DNA of 26,119 nt from CAYYNP01 sp964472545 (GCA_964472545.1 CAYYNP010000124.1:1-26119), one strand, 5' to 3'; numbered from the stretch's first letter, positions 11,825-20,800 are shown. Translations and numbers: made by a program. The notes: generated from the sequence alone by a model not told the origin.

Positions 11825-11871
11825 GACGGCCGAGCCCGATGAAGTGGGAGTCGTAGCGAACAGCCGCGAAG

Positions 11872-11900
11872 TTTACACGGCACATTCCATCCGGTACGAT
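11872..11900 (+). promoter_or_regulatory. Candidate promoter of the Gfo/Idh/MocA gene
   Basis: TTTACA (11872-11877, five of six) and TACGAT (11895-11900, four of six) are 17 nt apart. Transcription would start near 11907, giving a leader of about 43 nt with GGGAG just before the ATG at 11950. It probably drives the following two plus-strand genes as well. Confidence 0.5.
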
Positions 11901-11949
11901 ATGGGCAATCGTCCGTCGCCTTCGTATGTCCGAGAAACGGGAGTCCGTC

Positions 11950-13350
11950 ATGCCTTGCAACCATCGCAGCCGTCGTGAATTCCTTCGCCAAGGTGCGGCA
12001 GCCGCCGCCGTCGGGGCCAGTGTGCCGTATTGGTTTACCGGCCAGAGTGTACGGGCCGCGGAGTCTGAAGCAAAGAACGACCGCCCGTTGATCGGCGCGA
12101 TCGGGCTCGGCGGACGCGGTTCCGGAATCGCCCGGGCGGCGGCCGCGCTGGGCGACGTGGTGGCCGTCTGCGACGTCGACCGCAACCATGCCGAACGGGC
12201 CAAGGCGGGCTTCGGCGGCAAGCCGGACGTCTACACCGACTACCGCAAGCTGCTCGAGCGGAAAGACGTCGAGGTGATCACCAACGGCACGCCCGACCAC
12301 TGGCACACGGCGATCAACATCGCCGCCTGCAAGGCCGGCAAAGACGTCTACACGGAAAAGCCGATGACGCTGACCATCGACGAAGGCAAGCTGCTTTCGC
12401 GCGTGGTTGAAGAAACGGGCCGCGTAGTGCAAGTCGGCACGCAACAGCGGAGCGAGCGGCAATTCCAGCAGGCCGTCGAACTGGTCCGCAACGGACGCGT
12501 CGGCAAGCTACGGCAGGTTTGGGTCGCGCTGCCGTTCTACAGCACCAAGGCCGGGCCGTTTGCCAAAGAGCCGGTACCCGAGCACCTCGATTGGGACATG
12601 TTCCAAGGCCAGGCCCCCGAGCGAGATTACTGCCGGCAGCGCGTCCACGCCAACTTCCGCTGGTGGTACGAATACGCCGGCGGGATCATCACCGACTGGG
12701 GCAACCACCACATGGACATCGGCCACTGGGGAGCCGACGTCGAGCAGACCGGCCCCACGTCGGTCGATGCCCGCGGGCTTTTCCCCAATGGCGGCGATCC
12801 GAACAGCTTCAACACGGCCGACCGGTTCTTCTCGCGGATGAAGTATCCCAACGGGGTCGAGCTTCTCTACTTCTCCGCACTCAACGAGCGGCGGCTCTAC
12901 GGCGGCGTGGCCAAGACGCACGACGAGATGACGCCGGAGAAGATTGCGTTTCTCTTCGGCAAGGACTGCCCGGAAGAAATCAAGACGTTCAACCGCAACG
13001 GGATCATGTTCATCGGCGACCGAGGCCGGTTGTTCGTCAACCGTGGCGGGATCTACGGCAAGCCGGCCGAAGAGCTGGCCGAAAACCCGCTGCCGGACGA
13101 CGCCTGGCGCGTGCCGCCGAGCAATAACCACATGGGCAACTTCTTCGCGTGTGTGAAGAGCCGCAAGGAGCCGGTCTCGCCCGTGCGGATCCAGCATCGC
13201 ACGATCACGGCCTGTCATTTGACGAACATCTCGCTGCGGCTGGGACGGAAGTTGAACTGGGACCCTGTCGCCCAGCGGATGGTCGGCGACGACGAGGCCG
13301 ACGGTTGGCAGAAGCGGGAACAGCGGGCGCCGTACGTGATTCGGGCGTAG
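11950..13350 (+). CDS. Tat-exported Gfo/Idh/MocA family oxidoreductase
   Basis: A 466-residue NAD(P)-dependent oxidoreductase of the glucose-fructose oxidoreductase type, likely acting on a sugar or cyclitol outside the cytoplasmic membrane. The N-terminus SRREFLRQGAAAAAVGASVP is a twin-arginine signal, implying export already folded with its cofactor. Next come the Rossmann motif GAIGLGGRGSG, DVVAVCDVDRNHAERA, the TNGTPDHWHT segment, the family's catalytic-lysine motif EKP (136-138) and the substrate-side motif DWGNHHMDIGHW (249-260). The length (about 100 more than minimal members) and the GQAPERDYCRQRVHANFRWW segment are typical of planctomycete Tat paralogues. I chose the ATG at 11950 because GGGAG lies 6 nt before it and the Tat signal starts there; the ATG at 11926 lacks this. 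A small zinc-ribbon gene follows after 89 nt. Substrate unknown. Confidence 0.92.
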   Translation: MPCNHRSRREFLRQGAAAAAVGASVPYWFTGQSVRAAESEAKNDRPLIGAIGLGGRGSGIARAAAALGDVVAVCDVDRNHAERAKAGFGGKPDVYTDYRKLLERKDVEVITNGTPDHWHTAINIAACKAGKDVYTEKPMTLTIDEGKLLSRVVEETGRVVQVGTQQRSERQFQQAVELVRNGRVGKLRQVWVALPFYSTKAGPFAKEPVPEHLDWDMFQGQAPERDYCRQRVHANFRWWYEYAGGIITDWGNHHMDIGHWGADVEQTGPTSVDARGLFPNGGDPNSFNTADRFFSRMKYPNGVELLYFSALNERRLYGGVAKTHDEMTPEKIAFLFGKDCPEEIKTFNRNGIMFIGDRGRLFVNRGGIYGKPAEELAENPLPDDAWRVPPSNNHMGNFFACVKSRKEPVSPVRIQHRTITACHLTNISLRLGRKLNWDPVAQRMVGDDEADGWQKREQRAPYVIRA

Positions 13351-13439
13351 ATATCCATTCGACACACTTTGCGACGCGTCGTAGTACAAGTGGCAGAGTG
13401 TTGGAGGAAACTGTATCTCGGTGCCAGGAGTCTGACTCG

Positions 13440-13958
13440 ATGGACATCCCACTCGCCGACGCGATCGATTTTTGGCGGAGCATTGGGCTGTTAGTGTTTC
13501 CCACGCTGGCTGTTATCATCGTATTGCTTATCGGTGGAAAACGGCAATACAAGGCCGGCGAGAAGGCAGGGCGACAACTGGTTGATGTGCTTCGTGGAAA
13601 GAAGGCCACGGACCCCGTATACACCCGTTGTCCTTCGTGCGGGTCGGCACGTTACAAGCGCACCGAAGCAAGCAGCGTTCTGTCATTGGTCTACGATCGG
13701 ATCTGCAAGGAGTGTGACACGCAGTATACGCCCCCAACGCCCAGATGGATGTTCGCCGCGGCCATCCCAATCGGCGTGGTGCTCGCAGCCATCTCCGTTT
13801 ACGGGATGTACCGTCGGGACGCGCTGACCGACCTGGCGATTGCCCGCGGATGGTTGTGGTTGATTTGTATCGCGGTCGCCTTTCTTGGTGTGGCGACGGT
13901 CATCATGGGCATCGGAGGGCTTCGGAAGCACGACCAAGACGACACCAGCGAGCAGTAG
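13440..13958 (+). CDS. Zinc-ribbon membrane protein, function unknown
   Basis: I do not recognise this 172-residue protein. It has one hydrophobic segment near the N-terminus (about 15-32, GLLVFPTLAVIIVLLIGG), a soluble part with a zinc-ribbon formed by CPSC (Cys64/67) and CKEC (Cys89/92), and two more hydrophobic segments (about 104-122 and 137-160). The end is hydrophilic and acidic (KHDQDDTSEQ). The ATG at 13440 has GGAG 9 nt upstream. It lies 89 nt after the oxidoreductase and 27 nt before the sulfatase, so the three may be one transcript. The two-cysteine-pair layout recalls the zinc ribbon of the protein at 1182-1802, but I see no further similarity. Confidence 0.68.
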   Translation: MDIPLADAIDFWRSIGLLVFPTLAVIIVLLIGGKRQYKAGEKAGRQLVDVLRGKKATDPVYTRCPSCGSARYKRTEASSVLSLVYDRICKECDTQYTPPTPRWMFAAAIPIGVVLAAISVYGMYRRDALTDLAIARGWLWLICIAVAFLGVATVIMGIGGLRKHDQDDTSEQ

Positions 13959-13985
13959 CCTGCCGCGAAAGGGAAGTCAACTGAC

Positions 13986-16901
13986 ATGCGTTGTTTGCTC
14001 AGCTTCTTAGTGTTTCTCGCGGTTGCGAGAGCCTTGCCCGCTCCAGCCGCCGAAGACCGCCCGCCGAACCTCATCATCTTCTTCACCGACGACCAAGGCT
14101 ACAACGACGTCGGCTGCTACGGCTCGCCGCAGATCGAGACGCCGCGGCTGGATCGGATGGCTGCCGAAGGCACGCGGCTGACCGATTTCTACGTGCAGCC
14201 GGTGTGCGGCGTTTCGCGGGCGGCGTTGCTCTCCGGGTGTTATCCGATCCGCGTGGCCGAGGTCGGCAACCAGAAGTCGGGCCATCCGGTGCTGCATCCT
14301 GGCGAGATCACGATGGCCGAAGTGCTCAAGACCCGCGGCTATCGCACGGCACTGATCGGCAAGTGGCACCTTGCCGGCGGCGGGGCGAATTCTCGCGGCC
14401 GCGGCACCGGGCCGTATCGTAGTGAACTGATGCCCAACGCCCAGGGTTTCGACTACTTCTTCGGCACGCCGGCCCACAACGGCTTTTCGCGCGAGCCGGA
14501 CCCGAAACGTTTCATCACCGAACTGGTGCGCAACGGCGAGCTGCTCGAAAGCCCCACCGACATGGACCGGCTGACGCAGAAGTACACGGCCGAAGCGGTC
14601 GAGTTCATCCGCGAGAACCGCCAGCGGCCGTTCTTCCTGCTCTTGGCCCACAACATGCCGCACGTGCCGCTGGGGGCCTCGGAGGCGTTTCGCGGCGACT
14701 CGCGCCGGGGGCTCTACGGCGACGTGATCCAGGAACTCGACGATAGCGCGGGCCAGGTACTCGATACGCTAACGGAGCTGGGGCTCGATGAAAACACACT
14801 GATGATCTTCACCTCCGACAACGGCCCCTGGATCGAAGAGCATCTGGCCGGCGAGAACCCGATCGACGATTACTACGGCAGCGCCGCACCGCTGCGCGGC
14901 TCGAAGATGATGACCTGGGAGGGCGGGTTGCGGACCCCGTGCATCGTCCGCTGGCCGGGCAAGGTCCCCGCCGGGAAGGTCTGCCGCGAGATGGTCACCT
15001 CAATGGACCTGCTGCCGACGTTCGCCAAGTTGGCCGGAGCCAAATTGCCGGAAGACCGTGTGATCGACGGAAAGGACGTCTGGCCGGTGCTCAGCGGTCA
15101 GCCCGAGGCGGTCAACCCGCGAAAGACGTTCTTCTATTACTGCTACAACCACCTGCAGGCGGTGCGTCACGAGAACTGGAAGCTGGTGCTGCCGCGGCCC
15201 GCAGAGCCGAAGTGGTGTTCGTGGTCGGGCCGAATGGTTGACGCGGTGGAAAGGGTCGAGCTGTACGACCTGAAGCGTGACGTCGGCGAGCAAAACGACG
15301 TGGCGGCAGAACATCCCGAGGTCGTCGCGGAGTTGATGAAGCTGATCGAAGCGGCCCGAGAGGATCTCGGCGATTACGACAGGGCAGGGCAGGGGGCCCG
15401 GTTTTTCGACGACGGGCCGCGGCGTCCCGATGCACGGCGATGGCAGGCCGACGGCGGCGGGCCGTATCCACAGCGGTTCGTCTACAGCACGGCCATCGGC
15501 CCGGAGAAGGGCGTTACGCGGCGCGACCCGAGCGACGTGATCCTGCTCGGCGGCGTGTATTATGTCTGGTACTCGAAGGTCTGCCGAGGCCCGGGCGTGT
15601 GGGGCTATCCCAGCGGCTACTCGGCCGACGTCTACTACGCCACCTCGCCCGACGGCCGGCGCTGGACGGAGCAGGGGATGGCCGTCGGCAGGGGAGGGCA
15701 GGGGACCCGGGGTGAGCGGGGGGCCTGGGATGAGCATGGGGTCTTTACCCCGAATATCCTGGTGGCCGAGGGAAAGTGCTATCTCTTCTACACGGGCGTG
15801 CCGAGCCCGTTCGACGCGGAGACGAAGACCGCCATCGGTGTGGCCGTGGCCGATTCACCCCGCGGCCCCTGGACAAAGCTCGATACCAATCCGGTGTTGA
15901 CGCCCGGCACCGACCCGGCGGTGTTCGACAGCATGCGGGTCGACGACGCGAGCCTGATCGTGCGGGAAGGGAAGTACTGGTTCTACTACAAGGGGCGGCA
16001 AATGCAGCGCACGCCGGGTGAGACCAAGATGGGTGTGGCGATTGCCGACGCGCCGGGCGGACCGTACGTCAAACACGCCGCCGGTCCGTTGCACCCGGGC
16101 CACGAGGTGCTCGTATGGCCGCACGGCGAGGGCATCGCGTCGTTGGCCACGTCGTCCGGCCCCCGGGCCGTCTACTTTGCGCCCGACGGCATCCACTTCC
16201 AGATACGCCACACGGTTTCCGCTCCGCCGCGTGCGCCCGGCGGATTTCGCAACGACGCATTCCGCGACGGCGTATCTGGCCGCGGCATTCGCTGGGGGAT
16301 CGCCCACGCGGCGCACGAAGGCGATCTCTACCTGGTCCGCTTCGACTGCCGCTTCGACGCCAAACCAGCGCCCGGCGGCCGCCCGAAACCGATCGCCTAC
16401 GACAACGCCAAGCCGGTGGGCAACCTGCGGTTCGATTTCGAGACCGGCGATTTGCAGGGATGGAAAGTCGTCGAGGGCAAGTTCGATCTTCTGGTGAGCG
16501 ATCGCCCCGCGCTGCCGGCCTGGACCGACGTGCCGTTTAACAAGCAGGGCAAGTATCACCTTTCAACCGTGGAGACCCAAACGGAGAAGGGAGCGGCCGA
16601 TGCGATGACCGGCGTGATCCGGTCGCCCACGTTCCTGCTCCGCGGAAAGGCGATGTCGCTGCTGGTCGGCGGCGGCAACGGGCCGGAGACCTACGTGGCG
16701 CTGTGCGACGCCGAAGGCAACGAACTGCTGCGAGCCGGCGGCCCCAACAGCCCCGTGATGCGGCGGGTCAACTGGGACGTTTCGGCGTACATCGGGCGCG
16801 AGGTGTATCTGAAGGTGGTCGATCGAAAGCAGACCGTTTGGGCTCACGTGACCTTCGACGATTTCAGCGCCGAGGGGGAGCTTCTTCCGCCACGTGACTG
16901 A
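13986..16901 (+). CDS. Sulfatase fused to a GH117-like propeller and a beta-sandwich domain
   Basis: A 971-residue exported protein (signal peptide 1-22). Residues 25-475 form an alkaline-phosphatase-fold sulfatase: NLIIFFTDDQGYNDVGCYG with metal-binding Asp35/36, the formylglycine site QPVCGVSRAALLSG (Cys74), IGKWHLAG, HNMPHVPL and FTSDNGPW (Asp278/Asn279). The site reads C-G-V-S-R, not the usual C-x-P-S-R. The sulfatase ends with the customary GARFFDDGPRRPD (471-483). Residues 490-795 look like a GH117/GH43-type five-bladed propeller (RDPSDVI, YYVWYSK, AWDEHGVFTPNILV, VDDASLIV, WPHGEGI). Residues 812-965 form a carbohydrate-binding-like beta-sandwich starting RFDFETGDLQGW. Family logic suggests desulfation plus cleavage of a sulfated galactan-like glycan. 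AGGGAAG lies about 9 nt before the ATG. The 3' end overlaps the convergent phosphatase gene by 38 nt. Sulfatase sure; GH117 assignment moderate. Confidence 0.87.
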   Translation: MRCLLSFLVFLAVARALPAPAAEDRPPNLIIFFTDDQGYNDVGCYGSPQIETPRLDRMAAEGTRLTDFYVQPVCGVSRAALLSGCYPIRVAEVGNQKSGHPVLHPGEITMAEVLKTRGYRTALIGKWHLAGGGANSRGRGTGPYRSELMPNAQGFDYFFGTPAHNGFSREPDPKRFITELVRNGELLESPTDMDRLTQKYTAEAVEFIRENRQRPFFLLLAHNMPHVPLGASEAFRGDSRRGLYGDVIQELDDSAGQVLDTLTELGLDENTLMIFTSDNGPWIEEHLAGENPIDDYYGSAAPLRGSKMMTWEGGLRTPCIVRWPGKVPAGKVCREMVTSMDLLPTFAKLAGAKLPEDRVIDGKDVWPVLSGQPEAVNPRKTFFYYCYNHLQAVRHENWKLVLPRPAEPKWCSWSGRMVDAVERVELYDLKRDVGEQNDVAAEHPEVVAELMKLIEAAREDLGDYDRAGQGARFFDDGPRRPDARRWQADGGGPYPQRFVYSTAIGPEKGVTRRDPSDVILLGGVYYVWYSKVCRGPGVWGYPSGYSADVYYATSPDGRRWTEQGMAVGRGGQGTRGERGAWDEHGVFTPNILVAEGKCYLFYTGVPSPFDAETKTAIGVAVADSPRGPWTKLDTNPVLTPGTDPAVFDSMRVDDASLIVREGKYWFYYKGRQMQRTPGETKMGVAIADAPGGPYVKHAAGPLHPGHEVLVWPHGEGIASLATSSGPRAVYFAPDGIHFQIRHTVSAPPRAPGGFRNDAFRDGVSGRGIRWGIAHAAHEGDLYLVRFDCRFDAKPAPGGRPKPIAYDNAKPVGNLRFDFETGDLQGWKVVEGKFDLLVSDRPALPAWTDVPFNKQGKYHLSTVETQTEKGAADAMTGVIRSPTFLLRGKAMSLLVGGGNGPETYVALCDAEGNELLRAGGPNSPVMRRVNWDVSAYIGREVYLKVVDRKQTVWAHVTFDDFSAEGELLPPRD
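15691..15723 (+). other. G-quadruplex-type G-run cluster inside the GH117-like domain
   Basis: Five runs of three or more G (15691-15694, 15696-15698, 15701-15704, 15709-15712, 15718-15723) with 1-5-nt gaps satisfy the usual G-quadruplex pattern on the coding strand. They encode the Gly/Arg-rich loop RGGQGTRGERGAW just before AWDEHGVFTPN. A 16-mer in it (15695-15710) matches 15386-15401 at 15 of 16 positions. Confidence 0.6.
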
Positions 16902-17544
16902 TGACGTTCAATGTGACCAGTTTCGTGCGGTCTTTGCGATAGCGGATCAGGTTCACGCCGCAGTTGTCCTGCGGGATCGAGCGATACTCCGGCAGCGGCA
17001 GGTTCAACAGCGCGGCCAGATACGTGCGGTTCACGCAGTTGTGGGCCACGGCCACGATCTGCCGGCCGAGGTTCTTCGCCATCAGACGTTGCAGCGCCGG
17101 CAAGGCCCGATCGCGCACCGTGGTGAGATTCTCTCCGCCGAGATACGGGTTGACGGAGGCGTCGGCCATGAACAATCGGTAGGCCTCCGGATCGATCTGC
17201 TCGATTTGATCCCAGGGCTGGCCTTCCCAATCCCCCACGTCGACCTCGATCAGTTCGTCGACCGTTTCTACGCTCACCCCGTGTGCCTGGGCAATTGGCT
17301 CGGCGGTTTGCCGGGCGCGCAACAGCGGACTGCTGTAGACGGCGTCGATCGGCTGGCCGGCCAACAGTGCGGCAACCGCCTCGGCCTGCGCGTGGCCCTC
17401 GTCCGAGAGGCTCGGATCGGTTCGCCGGCCCTGCAATCGCGGCGGGCGAGCACGGTTGTTGTCCGTTGCGCCGTGACGGATCAGGTAGAGCCAGCAGGTT
17501 TCCGCGGATTTGTGATTTGTGATTTGTGATTTCTGATTGGGCAA
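16864..17544 (-). CDS. Histidine phosphatase family protein
   Basis: A 226-residue cytosolic phosphatase of the phosphoglycerate mutase/CobC branch, which works through a phosphohistidine. Visible are LIRHGATDNN (catalytic His24), the substrate-side LSDEGHAQAEAVAALL, VYSSPLLRARQTAEPIA (70-86), the acid region ELIEVDVGDWEG (about 97-108) and the second catalytic His in VAVAHNCVNRTYLAALL. In the second motif AHN stands where SHG is usual. Its substrate cannot be told; alpha-ribazole phosphate or a sugar phosphate are both possible, and no cobalamin gene is near. The start is uncertain: TTG at 17544 with no clear Shine-Dalgarno, and the first 13 residues (NQKSQITNHKS) are encoded by a heptamer repeat. 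The last 38 nt overlap the sulfatase fusion gene end to end. Confidence 0.88.
   Translation of the reverse strand: MPNQKSQITNHKSAETCWLYLIRHGATDNNRARPPRLQGRRTDPSLSDEGHAQAEAVAALLAGQPIDAVYSSPLLRARQTAEPIAQAHGVSVETVDELIEVDVGDWEGQPWDQIEQIDPEAYRLFMADASVNPYLGGENLTTVRDRALPALQRLMAKNLGRQIVAVAHNCVNRTYLAALLNLPLPEYRSIPQDNCGVNLIRYRKDRTKLVTLNVISHVAEEAPPRR
17507..17541. repeat. Heptamer array at the phosphatase gene start
   Basis: GATTTGT occurs three times in tandem (17507-17527), followed by GATTTCT (17528-17534) and GATTGGG (17535-17541). The array encodes the N-terminus of the histidine phosphatase in the minus direction. The unit and its 7-nt register match the array at 3656-3725. Confidence 0.75.
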
Positions 17545-17663
17545 GGGCTTAGCGGCTTCGAGCAGGGGATGATGCGGGGTTGGCTTGCGACGCCCGGCAT
17601 CCTACCACGTGGTCGTCGATCCGTCCACGCCGCGTTCTCGACGCGGGATAGCCCGAGCCCAAT

Positions 17664-17801
17664 CAGCCCGTTGAAGAACGTTGAAACAGGGTGCCACGGC
17701 TGGCTTGCCCAGCAGTGCGAGGTTGAACTAACGCAAAGACACTGCTGGGCAAGCCAGCAGTGGCACCCGAATTCTCAGACTCCTACTTTCTCAACGGGCT
17801 G
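17664..17801. repeat. Composite inverted-repeat element (MITE-like)
   Basis: Inner arms of 29 nt (17689-17717 and 17740-17768) are reverse complements at 28 positions and enclose a 22-nt loop. Outer arms of 11 nt, CAGCCCGTTGA (17664-17674) and TCAACGGGCTG (17791-17801), are perfect. It fills most of the 329-nt gap between the phosphatase and the GH116-like gene; the rest (17545-17663 and 17809-17873) shows no gene. No transposase is present, so a non-autonomous mobile or structural repeat is likely. I could not identify target-site duplications. Confidence 0.65.
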
Positions 17802-17808
17802 CTATACT
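17800..17808 (+). promoter_or_regulatory. Extended -10 element upstream of the GH116-like gene
   Basis: TGcTATACT is an extended -10 (TATACT, 17803-17808, five of six). No -35 box is seen at 16-18 nt. The TG is the last part of the right outer arm of the repeat element, so the element may supply this promoter. The leader would be about 60 nt. Confidence 0.38.
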
Positions 17809-17873
17809 GGCCTTTGTAGTGCGATGATTCGTCGTCGCTTTCGATTTCCTTCCATCCACACACACGTAAGACC

Positions 17874-20800
17874 ATGGCCATTCAATCGACGCCGGCGCTC
17901 CCCCGATCGACCGTTTTGCCGCTTCTGTCGGTGATCCTCTTGTCCATGTCGACCGCCGTCGGCACGGCCTATCCGTCTCCGCCGGCCTGTTGCCCAAACG
18001 GCGAACCGTGCCCCGCCCCATCGACGTCGTTTCGAGGCCCGACGCCGGAAGCGATCGAGCAGGGCCACGTGATCCCTGCCAGGGACAAGCTCCCGCCCGA
18101 ATGGGTTTCAACTCTCTTTGCCAAGGGGCAACGGAAGATCTATCGCGGCAAGGAGTTGTTCACCATCGGCATGCCCTGCGGCGGAATTGCGGCCGGGCAG
18201 CTTTACGTCCGTGGCGACGGCACGTTGGCCAAGTGGTGGATCTTCAACAACGCCAAGAACGAGCGGTTCTGTTCCGGCTATCAGACCTATCGGCCGGAGA
18301 GCCCGCTGGAGCAGGGGTTCGCCTTGCGCGTGGCGACGCCGGGGCGCCCGCCGCAAGTCGTCACGCTCGGCCAGGAAGACTTCGACGCAATCGAATTCAT
18401 CGGCGAGTATCCGATCGCGGAGGTTCGCTACCTGCGGAAGGACAAGCCGCCGTTGCCGGTGGCGGTGTCGATGGAGGTCTTCTCGCCATGGATCCCGCTC
18501 GGCGCCCGCGACTCGGCCAACCCGGCCACCGTGTTGCGGTTTACGCTTACGAACGCGTCGGACAAACCGGTCGAGGCGGCCATCGGCGGCTGGTTGCAGA
18601 ACGGCGTCTGTCTCGGCGTGCCAAACGTCTCGGGACGTCGTCACCACGTGGTCCATCGCCAGAACGGCTTGACGCTGGTACAGATGGGGCTCATCGAGAA
18701 ACGGCCCGAACCGTCTGCATCGAGCGGGCGGCCGGATATCACCTTCGACGACTTCGAAGGCAATTCTCGCGTGCAATGGAAGGCCAAAGGGCCAGCCATG
18801 GCGAAAGGGCCCACGGAGATCGGGCGGATCTATCACCCGCAGCCGATCCGCGGTCAACAGGGCCGGCGTCTGATCGATTCGCTCGGGCCGCGCGACGTGT
18901 ACGACCGGCCGCAAGGGAAGCTCACGTCCTCGCCGTTTACGATCGCGCGGCGAACGATCCATTTCCTCATCGGCGGCGGAGCCCACGCCGGCAAGACGTG
19001 CATCAACCTGATCGTGGACGGCAAGGTCGTCCGCAGCGCCGTCGGCGACAACACGGAAACCATGCGACGCCGGCAATGGGACGTCGGCGATCTGCAAGGC
19101 GCGGAAGCCGTGATCGAGATCGTCGACGCCCACAGCGGCAGTTGGGGGCACGTGATGGTCGACGATATCGTCTTCAGCGATCGGGTGATTGCCACGGCCG
19201 ACGCCTTCCCGACGGATCACCCGGCCATGGGCGATATGTCGATCGCGGCGCTCGACGGCGAGGCCACGGCCTGTGCCGCCGGGGAGGCGAAGCAGGCGTT
19301 TCTGGACGATCTGGCCGACGACGGGAAGCTGCGCGAGGGGGTAAGTGCTACCGACTATCCGCTAACCGACGCGCGTTGCGCCGCCGTGGCTTCCAGCGTG
19401 CAATTGCAACCGGGCCAGCGCTGCACGCGCACGTTTCTCGTCACCTGGTTCTTCCCCAATCGCCCCAACGCCGGCCGTACCGCCCAGCAAGGTCCCGGCT
19501 ACGGCCCGATCCTCGGCAATATGTACGCCAACTGGTACGACAACTCGCTCGATGTGGCCGAGTACATCCATGCGAACTTCGAGCGGCTCGATCGGGACAC
19601 ACACCTCTTCCGCGACACCTACTTCGACACCACGTTGCCCTACTGGCTGGTCCATCGGATCGGCATGCCCGTGGCGAATCTGGCTACCGGGACGCTGGAA
19701 TGGTTCAAGAACGGGCAAGTCTACGGTTGGGAGGGCGTGATGTGCTGCCGCGGCTCCTGCACGCACGTCTGGCACTACGAGCAGAGCACCGGACGGCTGT
19801 TTCCCGAGTTGGCTCGTGCGATGCGCGTCAAGTCGCACTTAGCCGGTATGGACGCCGACAGCGGCGTGGTGCGGTTTCGCGGAGCCGGCAGCAACGCCCA
19901 CTACGCGGCCGACGGCCAGGCGGGCGTGATCTTGATGTTCTATCGCGAGCATCTCATGTCGAAGGACGATCGGTTCCTAAAGCAACACTGGCCGAGCATC
20001 CGCCGGATGATGCAGTGTATGATCGAGCGTGACGCCCAAGACGGCCAGACCGACGGGATCGTCAACACGAGCGACCATACGACCTACGACATCAACTTCA
20101 TCGGCGCCAACACCCATTGCGGCTCGATGTACCTGGCCGCCTTGCGGGCTTCCGAGCGGATGGCCCGGCTCTGCGGCGATGAGGCGCTGGCCGATGAGTA
20201 CGCCCGGCTCTATCACAGCGGGTCGAAGCTGGCCGTCGAGCATCAGTTCAACGGCGACTTCTTCGAGCAGCTCATCCCGGCCGACGCGCCGACCAAGTGG
20301 CAGATCGGCCGGGGATGCCTCACCTCGCAACTTCTGGGCAACGGCTGGGCCGATCAGTTGGACCTGCGGCCGGTCTATCCGGAGCCGGTCGTGCAAAAGA
20401 CGCTGGCGAGTATCTTTCGCTACAACTTCACCACCGATGTCGGCCCATACTACCAGCGGCACAAGCCCGAGATGATCTTCGTCAATCCCGGTGAGCCGGG
20501 CCTGATGATCTGCACGTACCCGCTGGGATCGCGGCTGGAACAACCGCTGCGCTATCGCAATACGGTGATGCAAGGCTACGACTACGACGCCGCCAACCAG
20601 ATGCTCCGCCGCGGCATGTTGACCGAAGGCCTGGCCGTCTATCGGGCGAACCACGAGAACTACGACGGCACCGATCACAACCCCTGGAACGAGCAGCAAT
20701 GTGGCGACCACTACGCCCGGGCGATGACGGCATGGGGCGCGCTGATCTCGCTCTCCGGATTCGTCTACGACGGTCCGGCCGGACGAATCGGCTTTGCACC

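Noticed and set aside
11712..11949. Small plus-strand frame at 11730-11978 between carB and the oxidoreductase
   Set aside because: It overlaps the oxidoreductase start in another frame, contains the dispersed repeat and promoter, and has no ribosome-binding site or motif.
17689..17768. Inverted repeat as a transcription terminator for the phosphatase or GH116 gene
   Set aside because: It lies upstream of both genes (they diverge here), so it cannot terminate either.
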